Below, in pieces: positions 9,892 to 21,554 of a DNA stretch of 64,000 nt. Position 1 is the stretch's first letter. Every line of letters starts with the position of its first letter. The notes under the pieces were generated by a model. The model made no database searches. It saw nothing but the letters and a program-made list of their open reading frames with translations, and was not told the DNA's origin. Location of the stretch: assembly GCF_009389715.1 (NCBI RefSeq), contig NW_024068246.1, positions 1-64,000 on the forward strand, written 5' to 3'. This DNA is from Phoenix dactylifera. Taxonomy: Eukaryota > Streptophyta > Magnoliopsida > Arecales > Arecaceae. A program made the position numbers and the translations under genes.

Positions 9892-12800
9892 TCAAGAACT
9901 GATGGAATGGCCCGAGATGGCATCATATGTTCCATATAAAGCAAACACCAGACCAACAAGAAGTATACAGTAATCCAACATTCTCTGCCATAATGCCATT
10001 GATGAACCCAGGAAGGTGAGATGAAATGAGGCTGGCAAGACAAAAGAGAGCAGGGCACACAGAGTGCTTCCAACGAAAGAGATGAATGCCCCAAAGCCCG
10101 GGATAAATGAAGCCAACACAGCCAGCGCCACCAAGGCAAGTATGCGGATCCCATGCAAGCCTATCCACTCAGCAGCTTGGACTCTGTTGCATGCCTTGTG
10201 AAACCATCTGCTTGACTTCAGCTTTGCCTCGAGAATCTCTTGAATTGGGTGCATCATGATCGGAAATGTGAATGCTAGAGCAATGCAGAGCCCAACCTGT
10301 TGAATATTAGTAACCACATTTTAGAAAAAAGCATCATTAAGGCTATAAACTCAAGATGTACTATGTAAAATGCAAGCACCATGTAGCAAATGATGTGGTG
10401 CACTTTGCATACATAAACTAATATAATGCAAGAGAAGTCAAATATTCTGACTTTCCAATCAATATAGCATGTGCTATCAAACTGTCAAATAATCACTAAT
10501 TAATTATACAGATTAGTGAAATCACTTTCAGAGGAGAGATTCCAATTAATCATTTAAAAGAGAAAAAAGTACAAGTTTTAGCTCTAGAAGAATGGTTTGC
10601 AATTTCAACTGATGTCAACAAGAATTTGCCACTGTCTGTGACCGCATAGTGTAATTGGAACCAAGTGATGCAGGTGATATATTCATTTCACGTAGTGAAC
10701 AGTCATCTGTTAGTAATTTCACGGATAATTTGTAACTTGTTTGCTATTTTACTGCAGAAAATTTAGAAAACCAAGATATTCAGAATGGAGTGGGCAATCA
10801 ATCTGAATGAATAAAGAAAAGCTAAGCTCTAGTCCACTTCAATCTTCAATAAAAAGAAATCTGAAATTGTCAAACATACTAAAACAGCACCAAAAGCTTG
10901 TATCAGCCGCTTTTATCTATTTTCTTCTTTTAATGGATTGTATTTGAAATTTGAATATTTTTGTACTCTCATAATGCAAGTTCAACACTGGATCATAGTC
11001 TAGAAGGTTGCTCCTTGGCTGCATGAGCTGAAGTTGCAACTTATAAGGTAGATCTCCTTACCTGCTAACCAGCCATATAGGTTTCATGGCATGGCCTCTT
11101 GTGCCTATACCTGCCTTGATCAGGAACTATGCATCATTTTCTAGAGGATTCTGGCAGACAGCTGGTTGCAAAATCTACTCAGTCCTAATGGAGCTATCTT
11201 AGCCAATTAAACATTTTATGGAAGAAGGTTTTGAGGATAATGACAACAACGAAACAATGGGAAATCAAGGGTCAGGCCTGTAATAGCAGTTGTATTATGA
11301 GAAAAAATATTACGAGGACTGTTCATTTACCCAGAGTACACGCACCGGAACTTAGAGCCAGGTAGGGTTATGATTCTTGTGTATAGGTCCTCAAGAAAAG
11401 TTTTTTTAAAGATCAGAATGATTTGATGCCTAGGCATGGGTCTGTAACGCAAACCTTTTACCTAAGTTCATGTAACACAGATGGTAAGTAGACCGGTCAG
11501 TTTGAAGACATTGGCTTAATGGAATCCTTACCATACCAAGCACAGACACTTTGATCTCTCTCTTTCATTCCTATGGTGCAGCAATCTAAAAATGCAGCGT
11601 ATATGTTCCTAAAGAATAACTTCACATGGCCTCCAAAGCCAAACAACAGTCTAATTTATCCCCCAGTTAAATCATTTGCCATCACAGTTATTTGGGATCA
11701 ACATACCATGTCAAACATGCACAGACACTAGCTTTGGGAATGAAAACCTCATTACTTGCATACCTTAGCAGCTAGAATCCTCCAGCTAAGCTGTTAACCT
11801 GTTGTAAATGGTCCAAAATCTTGTGCACTACCTTATACTTACACCACTGTCTTTGAATATCTTTTGTTGTGATTGGATTTTATTTATGCACCTCTTGAAC
11901 ACAAAACCATCAAACTCATGGTTCTTTATTGCTATATTTAGATACTTTTTCCTTTTCTTTTTGATGTGCATTCGCACTATAACATCCAATTCAAAATATT
12001 TTTTAATACACATGCAAAGCAAAACATTAAGGGAGAGAAGAGGCAGAAATTTTGCACTAACCTTCACTGCAATAGCAGACCAGTTGTTGGGAAGATTGAG
12101 CGTTATGATATCTTTAGTCTCATCACCATAGGCGAAGTAGCCAAATATCCCAAAACAAATATAAGCAAGAGAAATCCCAAGAAATGCCTGACAGAGCACC
12201 CAGTGAAACTTCTTTCTTTCAGTCATCGATCTCTCCAAGGCCAGAGTCATGCTGAAGCCCTCAAAACAGAAGACAGCCACCCCAGCTGCGAATGGTAAAC
12301 CCAAAGCCCCGTTAAAAGCATTCCTTGTCTTAAGGGGCCTATTGAATAGTTGGAAATCCTCCTTCATGACTATAGCCATGGAAAGAACATTGCAGGCATC
12401 AGCAAAGGCACTGAAGGGGGCAAGCGAGGCAAGAGATCGGATGAATGAAAGGACAATTTCAACTGGAAGGAGGACAAGAAAAATAAAAACAGAAGGTGAG
12501 ATTGGTTGGTCTTTGGTTTTAGTCGAAGAGAAGACAGAGGAGAGGTTCTGTCCAATGAAGACAAGGTAAGCTACAGAACCTCCAGTTTGGGCAACTAAGA
12601 TAAGAAGTTCAGTTAGATAGCGGCCTACCGACCCAAAGGCCTTTTCACCCAAATCTCCATAAGTTTGGATTTGATTTGGCTTATCTATTTCTTCTTCTTC
12701 TTCTTCTAACTTATGTCTGCACTGGACCTGTGAAAAGTAGAAAAGTTGAAGCATCATGATTAAAAAAAACTAATGGGAGATATCCAAAAGTAAACTTCTA

Positions 12801-15148
12801 TTTTTATAAATATTTAGGCTTTGAGTCTTTTAAGTGAACATACTGTAGCGTATACTGTAGACATTTTTTTGTCTATCCCAAGAGATATTATTGATGAACC
12901 TACTGCTCAAAATAACCACCTTGACACTAAAATTTGAATTTGCAAGCACTTTCTTTTCTATTATAACTCTGCACCGACAAAAGATGAAGTGATAAACAAT
13001 TGCTTCTTTCAGGGAGAAATATTTCATGGTATGGTGGATGTCGTTTTGTTGCTGGTAAACTAAGCTGCAAAGTTGCAAAGTTCAGAGAAGCAACATTTTA
13101 ATGGAAATATTACAAATTTTTATAGTGATAGAACATTAATTTAAAGTCAAATGTTCCTTTGATGGTTGAATGTTTACAGGGGAACAACTTCAAAAAGAAA
13201 GTGTAGCCATCCAAGTATTACCAAATCTCAGATGAAGATGTTTGTTTGCTTCCTTACTACATTTTATAAGCCTATTTGGTCACATCATTGGACTCATCAA
13301 TGGGCCAATGAACCAGAGATGCACATTGAAAATGCTGTATAGTGATTCAATAAAAGATACTATGAATTTTTTTTATTTAATAATAGGGCAGTGAAAAGCA
13401 TACTTCAGTAATGAAAGAAAAGCAACCTAAATGAAACTAAGCTGCCCACTAAGATGTTGACACAGAAAAAAAAATGGTGGATTGTAATGCTGCTGCATGC
13501 GGTTATTTTGGTGCGAAGTTACTAAGAACCGAAACACATTTCTAACTATGAAAACTCATATGCAATCAAATCCGCATACAGGAAACCAAAGAAGCAGATT
13601 TATTATCAAAGAAGGATTAGAAATAAACCTTACAAACCAAGCTTTTGGATATTGTTCTTAGGACTTCCATCTGCCCTTTTCCAGGTCTCACCTTCTTACT
13701 CCCTAAGCATCATAGAGAGTCAAGCATCCCCTTCACCTATGCCTCTCCAATCTTTGTTCTACATGCCTTTACCATCTCAAAACATTTTCCCATCAATTTA
13801 TCTTTTAATAGTGGAACTAATATGGCTCTTTAGTTTGCTAGCAACCCATGACCATTTTAGCTTCTACATACATTTCAGCATTCTTATATCCGGAGACTCA
13901 TCATTTTCGCTTATGCTATATATATATCATCTAAAAGAACAGATTGTACAATACAACTGAAACACACTTATGAGAATAATGTGGATCGGTGCCAGCTTGA
14001 TGTCAAACGAATTCAGTTTTGATGCTTCAGAAGATAATGGAAAAAAGTATGTACCAGAAGTTTTGTTCACCTTGGGTTTTACGATTACAATTATAAAGGG
14101 AGAGCCAAACTGAACAACCATGGAGGTTTAAAACGGACCAACTGTTAAAAATGTGCATGCTTTATCAACATATCTCGTCCCAATCATATAATATAAATTC
14201 AGTACTACAAAAATGATTCCAATTTAATCTAAACAATTGTGGCCATCAGTAAGTTGATTGGAGATGGCCAATCATTACAATATTTAAGTTTGTTGCACCT
14301 ACGGAAAGGATTCCTTCTCCAGTAGCCTATTACATTAGAGAAGAAAAGGTAGGCAGTTCTCAGAGTTCTGCTACACTGTTCTAGTTAGTTCTAAGAAAAG
14401 GATGTTAACAAGAATTTAATATTTCAACCACATTTTTTCCTTCTAATTTCCAAGTAACTTGGTGGGATACAAACTATCAATCATTCTATATAAAATAACT
14501 AATTGACCTATCTATTGAAGATAGATTTCGTGAAATAAATCTGGCAGCAACGTAATTCCCCAAGTTTGCTTTAAAACCTTTGCAAGAGTTAGATGGTATT
14601 ATTATTTAAATTTAGGAAGAGACCCTCTTCCACATTTCTACATTATATAACTATCATCAAAATAATGCCTGATTATTTTTGTGCAAACGCTTCTCGCTCC
14701 AATTCTGAAGCCCATGATTCCTCCCACAAATATAATGCTTCTCGAAACGAAACAGTAGCAAAAACAAGATCAGGATAAATTATTCCAAAAATGAAAAAAG
14801 AAAAAACAGATCAAGATAAATACCTAGTACTAAAGAAACAGATTACTCAAGAAGGAGAGGAGGAGGAGAGATACTGACGAGGAGAAGCATACAATAGTAG
14901 TTGCCCAGTCCGGCGGCAGCGACGCCGAGGGAGCCGGCGAGCCAGCCGGCGACGCGGAAGGCGAAGGGGAGGCCGAGCACTCCGGTGCCGACGATGGAGA
15001 CCACGATGTTCCCCAGGGTCTGGGCCCACGTGGCCCCTCCACCGCTCGTCGCCTGTCCATCCGGCCCCCGCCATCGCCCCGGCGATCCCGCCGGCGAAGA
15101 GGGCCCCAGCAGCGGGACCGCCACCGCCTCTTCCGCCTTCTCTCCCAT
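9892..15148 (-). CDS. AVT3: Vacuolar amino-acid transporter, AVT3 type (AAAP family), copy 2
   Basis: Minus-strand gene of three phase-0 exons, 15148-14879, 12727-12062 and 10296-9892, giving 446 residues. Introns are 2151 and 1765 bp, at the same codons as in copy 1, with donors CTC|GTCAGT and AAG|GTTAGT and acceptors CACAG|GTCCAG and CAACAG|GTTGGG. Seen: N-terminal acidic stretch with VAVPLL, TLGNIVVSIVGTGVLGLPFAF, a run of six glutamates after VQCRHKLE (coded by a GAA/GAG repeat near 12690-12706), the QIQTYGDLG loop, ADACNVLSMAIV, GVAVFCFEGFS and SFVGSTLCALLSFVLP. Start set at 15148: the same frame is open upstream to 15211, but the codon there is GTG. Clearly diverged from copy 1 along the whole length, so an old inverted duplicate. 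Both genes look intact; division of labour between them cannot be read. Confidence 0.9.
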
Positions 15149-15211
15149 TCTCGGGAACAACGTCTCGTCGTCTACTTCCGCTGCTTTAGCTTTCCGTTCT
15201 TCCTCTCTCAC

Positions 15212-16430
15212 CCCTTTTCACTACGATCTAGAGGTTGCAATCGGATCGGGCCACACGAGACCACCAGATAGTTATTACAAGCAAAACGAAAACGGTGTAT
15301 AAGTAATGGCAATGGATAGACCACCTGCAAAATTTACCAAATCCATTTCAGAATCTATTTAAAATTTTGCTATCCGAATCTATCCGAAATTTGATTAAAA
15401 ATTAGTACACAAATCCTAAATGCATTCCATAAAAAATCATTAATTTCGTTGGATATCCGAAGCCGCTCAATTAATCTTTATTCAGATCAATCGGGTACCG
15501 GATAAATATGAGAAGAAACAAAATTAAAAAAGAGGGAAAAAAATAAAAAGATGAACGAGCCCAAATAACCTAAAAGCCCAAGCTGCCTCATGAAGGTCAG
15601 GCCCAACCTAAGGTAGCCTAGGTTGTTAAACCTACGCCACGATGCCAAGCAACCCAGCTCCTTGGCTACACCACTGGCCCACTCAATCACAGGGGATATG
15701 CGGCTCGGGTTGGGTCGGGCTAGATACGGGCTTGGTCGGATGTAAGATCGGTCAAAAAAAAATTTTCAACCCGAATCCAATCTATTTATTAAACAAGTAA
15801 ACTTACCTGATCTAAAATAGGTTGAAACACTACGGTCAGTTCAATAATAGACTAGTTTAAGCTTCTCTAATAACACGAGGGGAGCTAAAAAATTACCAGA
15901 GGTTGAATTTGAGCATCTTGGGCTTGCAGCAATGTATGAGCTTGGTTGGGCTTGACAAGAAGCCTGGTTGAGCTCAAATAAAATGACAAGCCAACCAAGC
16001 TCAAACACAGCATATCAGCTTAACCACTCCTTTCTATTAAAAGCTGCGCTTGAGTAATCTACTGTTTCAGCTTGGCTCAGGGCATTTATTTGCATATGAT
16101 GCTCTCCATCCAACCTAATCCCATCTCTATGTGATACACATGGCGGATGATGATGAACTAGGACTAATTTATCTAGTTAAAGCACAGACCTGAGAGGATC
16201 CGAACCTTCCATATGCTAGTCTTAGTAGCCAAGTCAAGTCATCTTTACTTTAAAAAAAGAGTCTCCTTTAATTTTCCCTAGTCCAAGAGCGATGTTAGAA
16301 AATACAGGAGAATAGCTCAAGAGGTGCAGTTCATCAGAGATTGCAGCGTGTAGAAGCTACCTAGAAGTATATCCTGTCAGGCGTTAGCATATCCTCAGCT
16401 CCTGATATCACCCTCCTCTCCACACGGATT
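15212..16430. other. Intergenic, remnants of GC-rich 'GGGTTGGGTCGGG' repeat
   Basis: Upstream of AVT3 copy 2. From about 15300 to 16100 there are decayed low-complexity segments built on GGGTTGGGTCGGGC and AGCTTGG/GAGCTC words (for example near 15700 and 15930). Similar wording occurs at 22190-22620, 32340-33100, 36590-37090 and 42690-42860. No gene recognised. Confidence 0.45.
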
Positions 16431-18940
16431 TTACTCGTTTTGACTAGAGAAAGTCGAAGTCACAAGTCAAGAAAAAGAAAAAAAAAAGACTCTGTAAAGT
16501 CGAAGTCTAAGGTCAATCACGAAATTGCTGCGAAGTTCACACCTTCCCTATGTCCGTTTGCCTCCGTATTCTCAGCTTTCTTTCTCTCCATTCATATGGG
16601 CACCAAAAAGACGCTGGCCCGGCCAACCATAAGGTAAAGGAAAACCAGACGTTAAACTGGGGATGTGGCTTTCCAAGTTCCATTGCTGGCTTCTCGAACG
16701 CTTTCCGAGAGTAGGAATCATCGGTAACAAGGCCAGATTTATGGGAATCGGGTTGGGGGAAGAGTTTTAGTGAGATTCTCACGGGAGGAAGACCAACAGT
16801 AATCTTCCTGCTGTTTGGTAGTAACTCAAAATAGTCTATTATCTGCATTCCGTGCATGGACTGTAAATATTCCTCTTCTCCTTGATAATTAAACTGGGTT
16901 AGGAATTCCTAACTCTTTTCTGAATAAAAAAAAAGATAGAAGAAACTTAAACACACCTACTTCTATGCGTATACGAAACGCAAAGTTGATTATTGGTTTA
17001 CTTAATCAAACCCAACTCGCACTGAAAAATTTGATTGTTAGGATCACTCATTAATCCTCGAGTCTTTCTTATTAATTGGTCAACAAATTCTGGTTGGGCG
17101 TGTGGTTGCCATAAGTCCGGCACAATGCTTCTTTGGGGTTCAGGTTGTATGTTTTTTTCATGCGAAAGAATGATTGTTCTTCTTTCATGATGTCAATCAT
17201 TGGATCACATCTAACGCAGATCTCAAAATACTCTAAATTTCTTCATTCATTCATCTAAGCAACCATTGCATGATTCCATAATAGATTTGTGCATGCGAAG
17301 GAAGGAAAACCCCTCTTTCATACGAAAAATACACCCCCCCCCCCCCGGTCCAATTCTCAATTTGAGTTGGGCTCCATATGACATTGAAGTGGCAATTTTT
17401 TTTTAAATTGGTGGTCCTTATTGGCAGCAATCTGTGTGTGGGAGAGAACAATAACTTTCTTTGATGACTAAGTCAAATTTTATTGGCAATAAAACTTGGC
17501 TCTGGATCCCCCATTTTGGGGTTGAATTGGAGAAGATCAGTCCTATAATCATCAGTCTCCATGAATCGTGTGATCATCTGCGATTGCACTGATCCATCCT
17601 ACTTGCGGGGCATGCTCCATGTGTAGCCAAAGGCCCATGCAATCATGGGCGATTGCGTGATTTACAGATGGCTAACACAATTAATTTCGAGCCCAAATTA
17701 GAGATGAACCTAACCATGTGTACGATAGACTCACGAAGTTAATAACTAGATTTTCTACAATAGCAGTTTGTTTTGTTTGAGGCATCGATAACGATTAATT
17801 AAATCAATTATCATATTCTAATCTATCATTTTTTAAGATCGTATCTATATATCTGCACTCTCTCTTTGCGTAGCCAAAAACGAGTAGACCAAGGCTAATG
17901 CTCATAGCATCGAGATTCTAAAAAATAAGAGCTCCAAAGAGATGATCGACGTTCTTTGCTTAAGAGACAAGGGATGATACCATCCGAACTACTATTTGGT
18001 GGTTACCTAATTTTTATATTTAATATCATCATGGAAATGGGTTGATTTGATTTTTTTAATGATTTGGTCAAAGGAAATATAACAGCCATCCACTTGATTC
18101 TTGGTTCCTTTCGAACCAGCCAAAATGAGAGGATATTTCCTTGCCATTTGGCCTACTTTGTTATATTTTTATTCGATTCTTATCTCCTTTGGAACCAACC
18201 GAACATGAGTTACGGGGCATTTTTCTACCCTTTGGCCTACTTTGTTGACGTTTGTGGTTGTAGTCGTGCACGCTAGATGACCGATGACCTGAGAAAAATG
18301 CTGCTGCTAAAAATATGAAGCTTACTAGCTCATTCATATAACATGGTGTTATTAGACAATTTGCGAGGGATTAAACTATTTTTTAGATGAGTCATATCTA
18401 CCGCGAGGCTAATAAAATAGTGAATTGGATTGCAATATTCTACATTGCATGAAACTAGGTCTTTCTTTATGTTCGATATACTTATATTTGATTTGTATGA
18501 TATGTTAATTCTTTCCATTGAAGAAAAAATTATAACTTAGTGCATGTTTTGCTGCAAAATAGATATTAAACAGTCCTAATCTAATTATGATGCGGACCGT
18601 TGGTGAGAAGAGGCTGCACCCTGTTGTGCTTCATGCATAGGACTGCGGAGCCAACTAATGGGGTGGGTCCAGAGTTACAACTTAGATCTCATTTTGGATG
18701 CAAACTATGCTGTCTCGAATAAGCTAAGACTCTATAAACAACTTGCCGTGCAGGCTATCACAAATGTTTTCTCGTATCTAATTTTCTTTCTTATTACAAT
18801 AGAATTCCGCCGTCAATTCTTACGTCTACATCACAGGAACTTGCTCGGAACCTTCGCCTCCTTCAGGAAGGAGCTTTCCTGCTTGAATACGTCGACGGCA
18901 ATGGCCGTTGAGTACGGTATAAGACATTAAAAGTCTTTTC
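16431..18940. other. Intergenic region, no gene seen
   Basis: AT-rich DNA with a 12-C run near 17335 and an imperfect tandem duplication at 18094-18247. Open frames are short, without splice or similarity support. I see no RNA gene. Confidence 0.5.
18094..18247. repeat. Imperfect tandem duplication, about 78-bp period
   Basis: Two diverged copies of a segment that begins GATTCTT..TCCTTT.GAACCA and ends TTTGGCCTACTTTGTT; the shared end occurs at about 18147-18162 and 18230-18245. Flanks an AT-rich region; function unknown. Confidence 0.6.
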
Positions 18941-18945
18941 AGCCA

Positions 18946-18960
18946 CTCTATATATACTTA
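18946..18960 (+). promoter_or_regulatory. Probable TATA box of the calmodulin-like gene
   Basis: CTCTATATATACTTA lies about 620 bases before the start codon at 19574 and just before a pyrimidine-rich stretch that reads like a leader. If used, transcription would start near 18980 and the 5' leader would be about 590 bases, or shorter if a leader intron exists. Confidence 0.4.
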
Positions 18961-19114
18961 AGAAACCCCAAGCCAAGATTCCAAGCTCGCAAAGCTTCCT
19001 CAGCTTCAATCCCTCTCTTCCTCCCTCCTCCTTGCAATAAGGGGATCCATATTGTAGTTGAGAAACCTTCTCTCTCACCCACTTTTTGACCCAAGTCTTC
19101 TCTCAGTTCTCACC

Positions 19115-19180
19115 ATGTTGTACTCTCTAATATGCGGCCATGAAGCTCCATTACCATCAAAACACAAAAGCAAACAATAG
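19115..19180 (+). promoter_or_regulatory. Upstream ORF 1 (21 codons) in the calmodulin-like gene leader
   Basis: ATG in a fair context (CACCATGT) followed by 20 codons and TAG, starting MLYSLICGHE. It lies in the predicted long leader. It could damp translation of the main ORF. It matters only if the leader is not spliced out. Confidence 0.35.
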
Positions 19181-19305
19181 GTGTACTTCCCAACTCTCTC
19201 TTTTCTTTTGCTTTCTGTAACTTGCTATTTTCCTCTATAATCCATTCTCTAGTTAAGCCCTGTCCTCCAGTCTTGTAGTCTATTGAACTCCCACCATTCC
19301 TCTGA

Positions 19306-19512
19306 ATGGCAGGTGCACCCAATTACCCAGGTCATCCTAACCTTCCACCAAATTCCCTTGCTTCTCTCACTATGTCGCACTCGTTTGCCGATTTCATGAG
19401 ATTTAATCACAATCCAATCTCAGAACAACGCCTCTCTTTAATCTCCATGGAACAACAGTCTCTCTATAGATTCACCAGCTCCATAGCTTCTGCCCACTTC
19501 TTGTGTTTATGA
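19306..19512 (+). promoter_or_regulatory. Upstream ORF 2 (68 codons) in the calmodulin-like gene leader
   Basis: 68-codon frame beginning MAGAPNYPGHPNLPPNSLAS, ending 61 bases before the main ATG at 19574. No family recognised. Its length and position make it a candidate regulatory uORF. A leader intron ending at GCTTGTAG (about 19520) would remove it, so its reality depends on transcript data. Confidence 0.35.
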
Positions 19513-19573
19513 GCTTGTAGCCATCCAAATTCTACCCGAAGGAAACATTGGCAGCCAATTTCTGCGTTCAAAC

Positions 19574-20158
19574 ATGAAGTCAGAAGCGGGAGCCTCCACC
19601 AGCTCCACAGCACCTCAGAAGAAAGAGCGGTCCTTTCTCGGTTGGCTGAGCTGCATCCTGTGGCCACCAAAGAAGGAGCAGCCTGAAAAGGCCAAGCCCA
19701 TTGGGCCCCCGAAGGCATCTCGCATGCTATTGGCTGGGCCGAGTACCCCGCCGTTGCAGCGGCTCTTCCGCTACTTCGACGGCAACGGCGACGGCAAGAT
19801 CTCCCCGGCGGAGCTCCAGAGCTGCATGCGGACGATCGGCGAAGAGCTCTCGCCGGAGGACGCGGCAGCCCTGGTGGAGTCCACCGATTCTGATGGTGAT
19901 GGGCTGTTGGCCTTTGATGAGTTCGTCGAGTTGGTGACCCCCGAGGGAGAGGAGGAGAAAGGGAGGAATTTGAGGGAGGCTTTCCGGGTCTACGAGATGG
20001 ACGACCAGGAGTGCATCACACCCACCAGCCTCAAGAGGGCACTTGGCAACCTTGGAGTGTCCAAAACAATCGAGGACTGCACGATCATGATTCATCAGTT
20101 TGATATCAACGGGGATGGTGTGATCAGCTTTGATGAGTTCAGAATCATGATGCTATGA
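19574..20158 (+). CDS. Calmodulin-like calcium sensor (CML), intronless
   Basis: 194 residues, one exon, TGA stop. It binds calcium and relays the signal to partner proteins. N-terminal extension 1-58 is basic and carries a hydrophobic/aromatic patch FLGWLSCILWPP (21-32), possibly a membrane or target contact. EF-hand loops: DGNGDGKISPAE (69-80), DSDGDGLLAFDE (105-116), a degenerate third loop EMDDQECITPTS (141-152) with Glu instead of Asp at position 1 and no Glu at position 12, and DINGDGVISFDE (177-188). So three loops look functional and one probably does not bind calcium. Layout and length fit the CML group with an N-terminal extension (CML41/CML19-like); I cannot assign an orthologue. 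The start is the first ATG before the basic extension. The long leader with small uORFs suggests translational control, which is inference. Confidence 0.9.
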   Translation: MKSEAGASTSSTAPQKKERSFLGWLSCILWPPKKEQPEKAKPIGPPKASRMLLAGPSTPPLQRLFRYFDGNGDGKISPAELQSCMRTIGEELSPEDAAALVESTDSDGDGLLAFDEFVELVTPEGEEEKGRNLREAFRVYEMDDQECITPTSLKRALGNLGVSKTIEDCTIMIHQFDINGDGVISFDEFRIMML

Positions 20159-20369
20159 CTGCAAGGCCATAGTATGGGTGCATGTATGTCATGTGGTTTG
20201 TGGACCAGCGACATAGTGAATATCAGCGTAATTATTTCGGACTCGTTTGGTCTGTAAAAAGAATTTTATCTTGCTCGAATATTTTTTTTGAAAAATTGAT
20301 ACTTGAATATATATAATACTTAAAAAATAGTTTTTACATATTTGGTTGATCATAAAAAAAAAATGATAT

Positions 20370-21062
20370 AGGGACGACGTCTGAGCTCAGAGCAGAGGAG
20401 GTGTAGGTTTTGTGATCAGGAACAGAGCTGGCCCAATCCTTAGGCGACCGAGGCGGTCGCCTAAGGCTCCGACCTAAAGAAGGCCCACCGTAGGAAAGAC
20501 CTCAAAGACAAAATGAAAAAAAAAGCCCTTCTGTGAGTTCGCCTTAGGCTGACTCACTGCAGAGAATACCTCAAAGACAAAATGGCTTAAGGCTTTTAAA
20601 TACATTAGGTTGCTCTTGATCAGAAATCATGATTTCAGGTTGATTGCTGTTAGGGGACAACGCACCTTTGGATGTTAGCCATAGGGTTGGAGCTCAGGGC
20701 AGTATGGAAGGGTATCACTTATGCGAGACGGGTTTTGGGGGCTGAGAGTATCCTCCTTGAAGGGGACTCAACCACGGTGATTGAGTAGATACGACATAAG
20801 GGGCGGGAGGGAGATGGATATTCGTTGCTGTGCGGCATTCGTTGGCTGGAGAGAGAGAGTGCAGCGCCTTTCAGGCTGTTCATATATACCGAGAGGTGAA
20901 TAGAGCTGTAGGCTCGGTCGCCTCTTTTACTGCTCAACACTCAGGAGAGGTTCTCTGGACATATCATGCAGTCGCTCCACCTTTACACTATCTTTTCTTC
21001 ATTGACTCTCTTGGCTGTACTCACATTAGCTCTGTCTGAGCAGCTGTTGTACCAAAAAAAAT
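20370..21062 (+). mobile_element. LINE (L1-type) 3' end, RNase H domain and poly(A), split by a small insertion
   Basis: Truncated non-LTR retrotransposon. The frame near 20395 reads GGVGFVIR, a typical LINE RNase H beginning. After a 197-bp insertion it resumes with NHDFRLIAVRGQR, then shifts frame to GLELRAVWKGITYARRVLGA and LLEGDSTTVIE, followed by a TAG at 20786 and then NRAVGSVASFTAQHSGEVLWT to a TGA at about 21037. A short A-rich tail begins at 21053. The RNase H acidic residues and the ELRAxW...LEGDS pattern are diagnostic. It lacks all of ORF1 and the RT, carries at least one stop and a frameshift, and is dead. Confidence 0.8.
20420..20616 (+). mobile_element. 197-bp hairpin-bearing element inserted in the LINE
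   Basis: Flanked by TGATCAG at 20413-20419 and 20617-20623, a 7-8 bp target duplication. Deleting the element plus one copy rejoins the LINE frame GGVGFVIR-NHDFRL. It contains a perfect 12-bp stem, CCTTAGGCGACC with GGTCGCCTAAGG (about 20438-20464), then an ~80-bp partial internal repeat (CTCAAAGACAAAATG occurs twice). A second copy in reverse orientation sits at about 32140-32332. A small non-autonomous DNA element, perhaps hAT-like from the 7-8 bp duplication; class not settled. Confidence 0.65.
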
Positions 21063-21336
21063 AATATAGAAAATATTTTTCAGAATGACTTATGTTTGGC
21101 TGAGCATCCACTTTTTTAGAATAGTTGTATAAAATATATGTTATGCCTTTAATAAAGGGACTATAAGAAAAAACATATCACATGCATAATTTTTAAAATC
21201 AAATATTTGGAACATCAAGGTCCGGAGGTTTTGATAGCTATTTTTACATATTTTTAATTATAAAAATATTTGTTCCTGCGGCTGCTCTATTTTTTTGTTT
21301 AATAGAATGAATTTTCTTAAAACATCAATTTATGTT
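21063..21336. other. AT-rich spacer, nothing recognised
   Basis: AT-rich DNA between the LINE tail and the first SINE. No open frame or RNA gene of note. Confidence 0.5.
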
Positions 21337-21440
21337 TGGTTTAAAAGTGAGCTTTGGTTCAAGGATAAGATTCCTCCAACATGATCTAGAGATCATGAGT
21401 TCGAAATATGAAAATTGTCTTTCTACATACGAGGTAAGGC

Positions 21441-21503
<63 letters not shown>

Positions 21504-21548
21504 ACCATTTTTAGACCCTGCAATAACAGCAACCATGTGCACCAGCCA
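21337..21548 (+). mobile_element. Au-like SINE copy 1, interrupted by a TA microsatellite
   Basis: tRNA-derived SINE layout: a degenerate A-box-like start (GGTTCAAGGATAAGATTCC), a B-box-like GAGTTCGAAATATGA near 21396, then the family's GAGGTAAGGCTACATA at about 21431 and a 3' part reading TAGACCC..GCAATAACAG.AACCATGTGCACC. Plant Au SINEs show the GGTAAGGCTGCGTACA ... GGAGCC..GTGCACCGG pattern. The middle is blown up by about 58 bp of alternating TA. Confidence 0.6.
21444..21501. repeat. (TA)29 microsatellite inside the SINE
   Basis: Uninterrupted AT/TA run immediately after the SINE motif GGTAAGGCTACA. It probably grew from the GTACATA-like part of the SINE itself, since the copy at 21555 has only a short TATATATAT at the same place. 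Confidence 0.9.
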
Positions 21549-21554
21549 CCTTTC

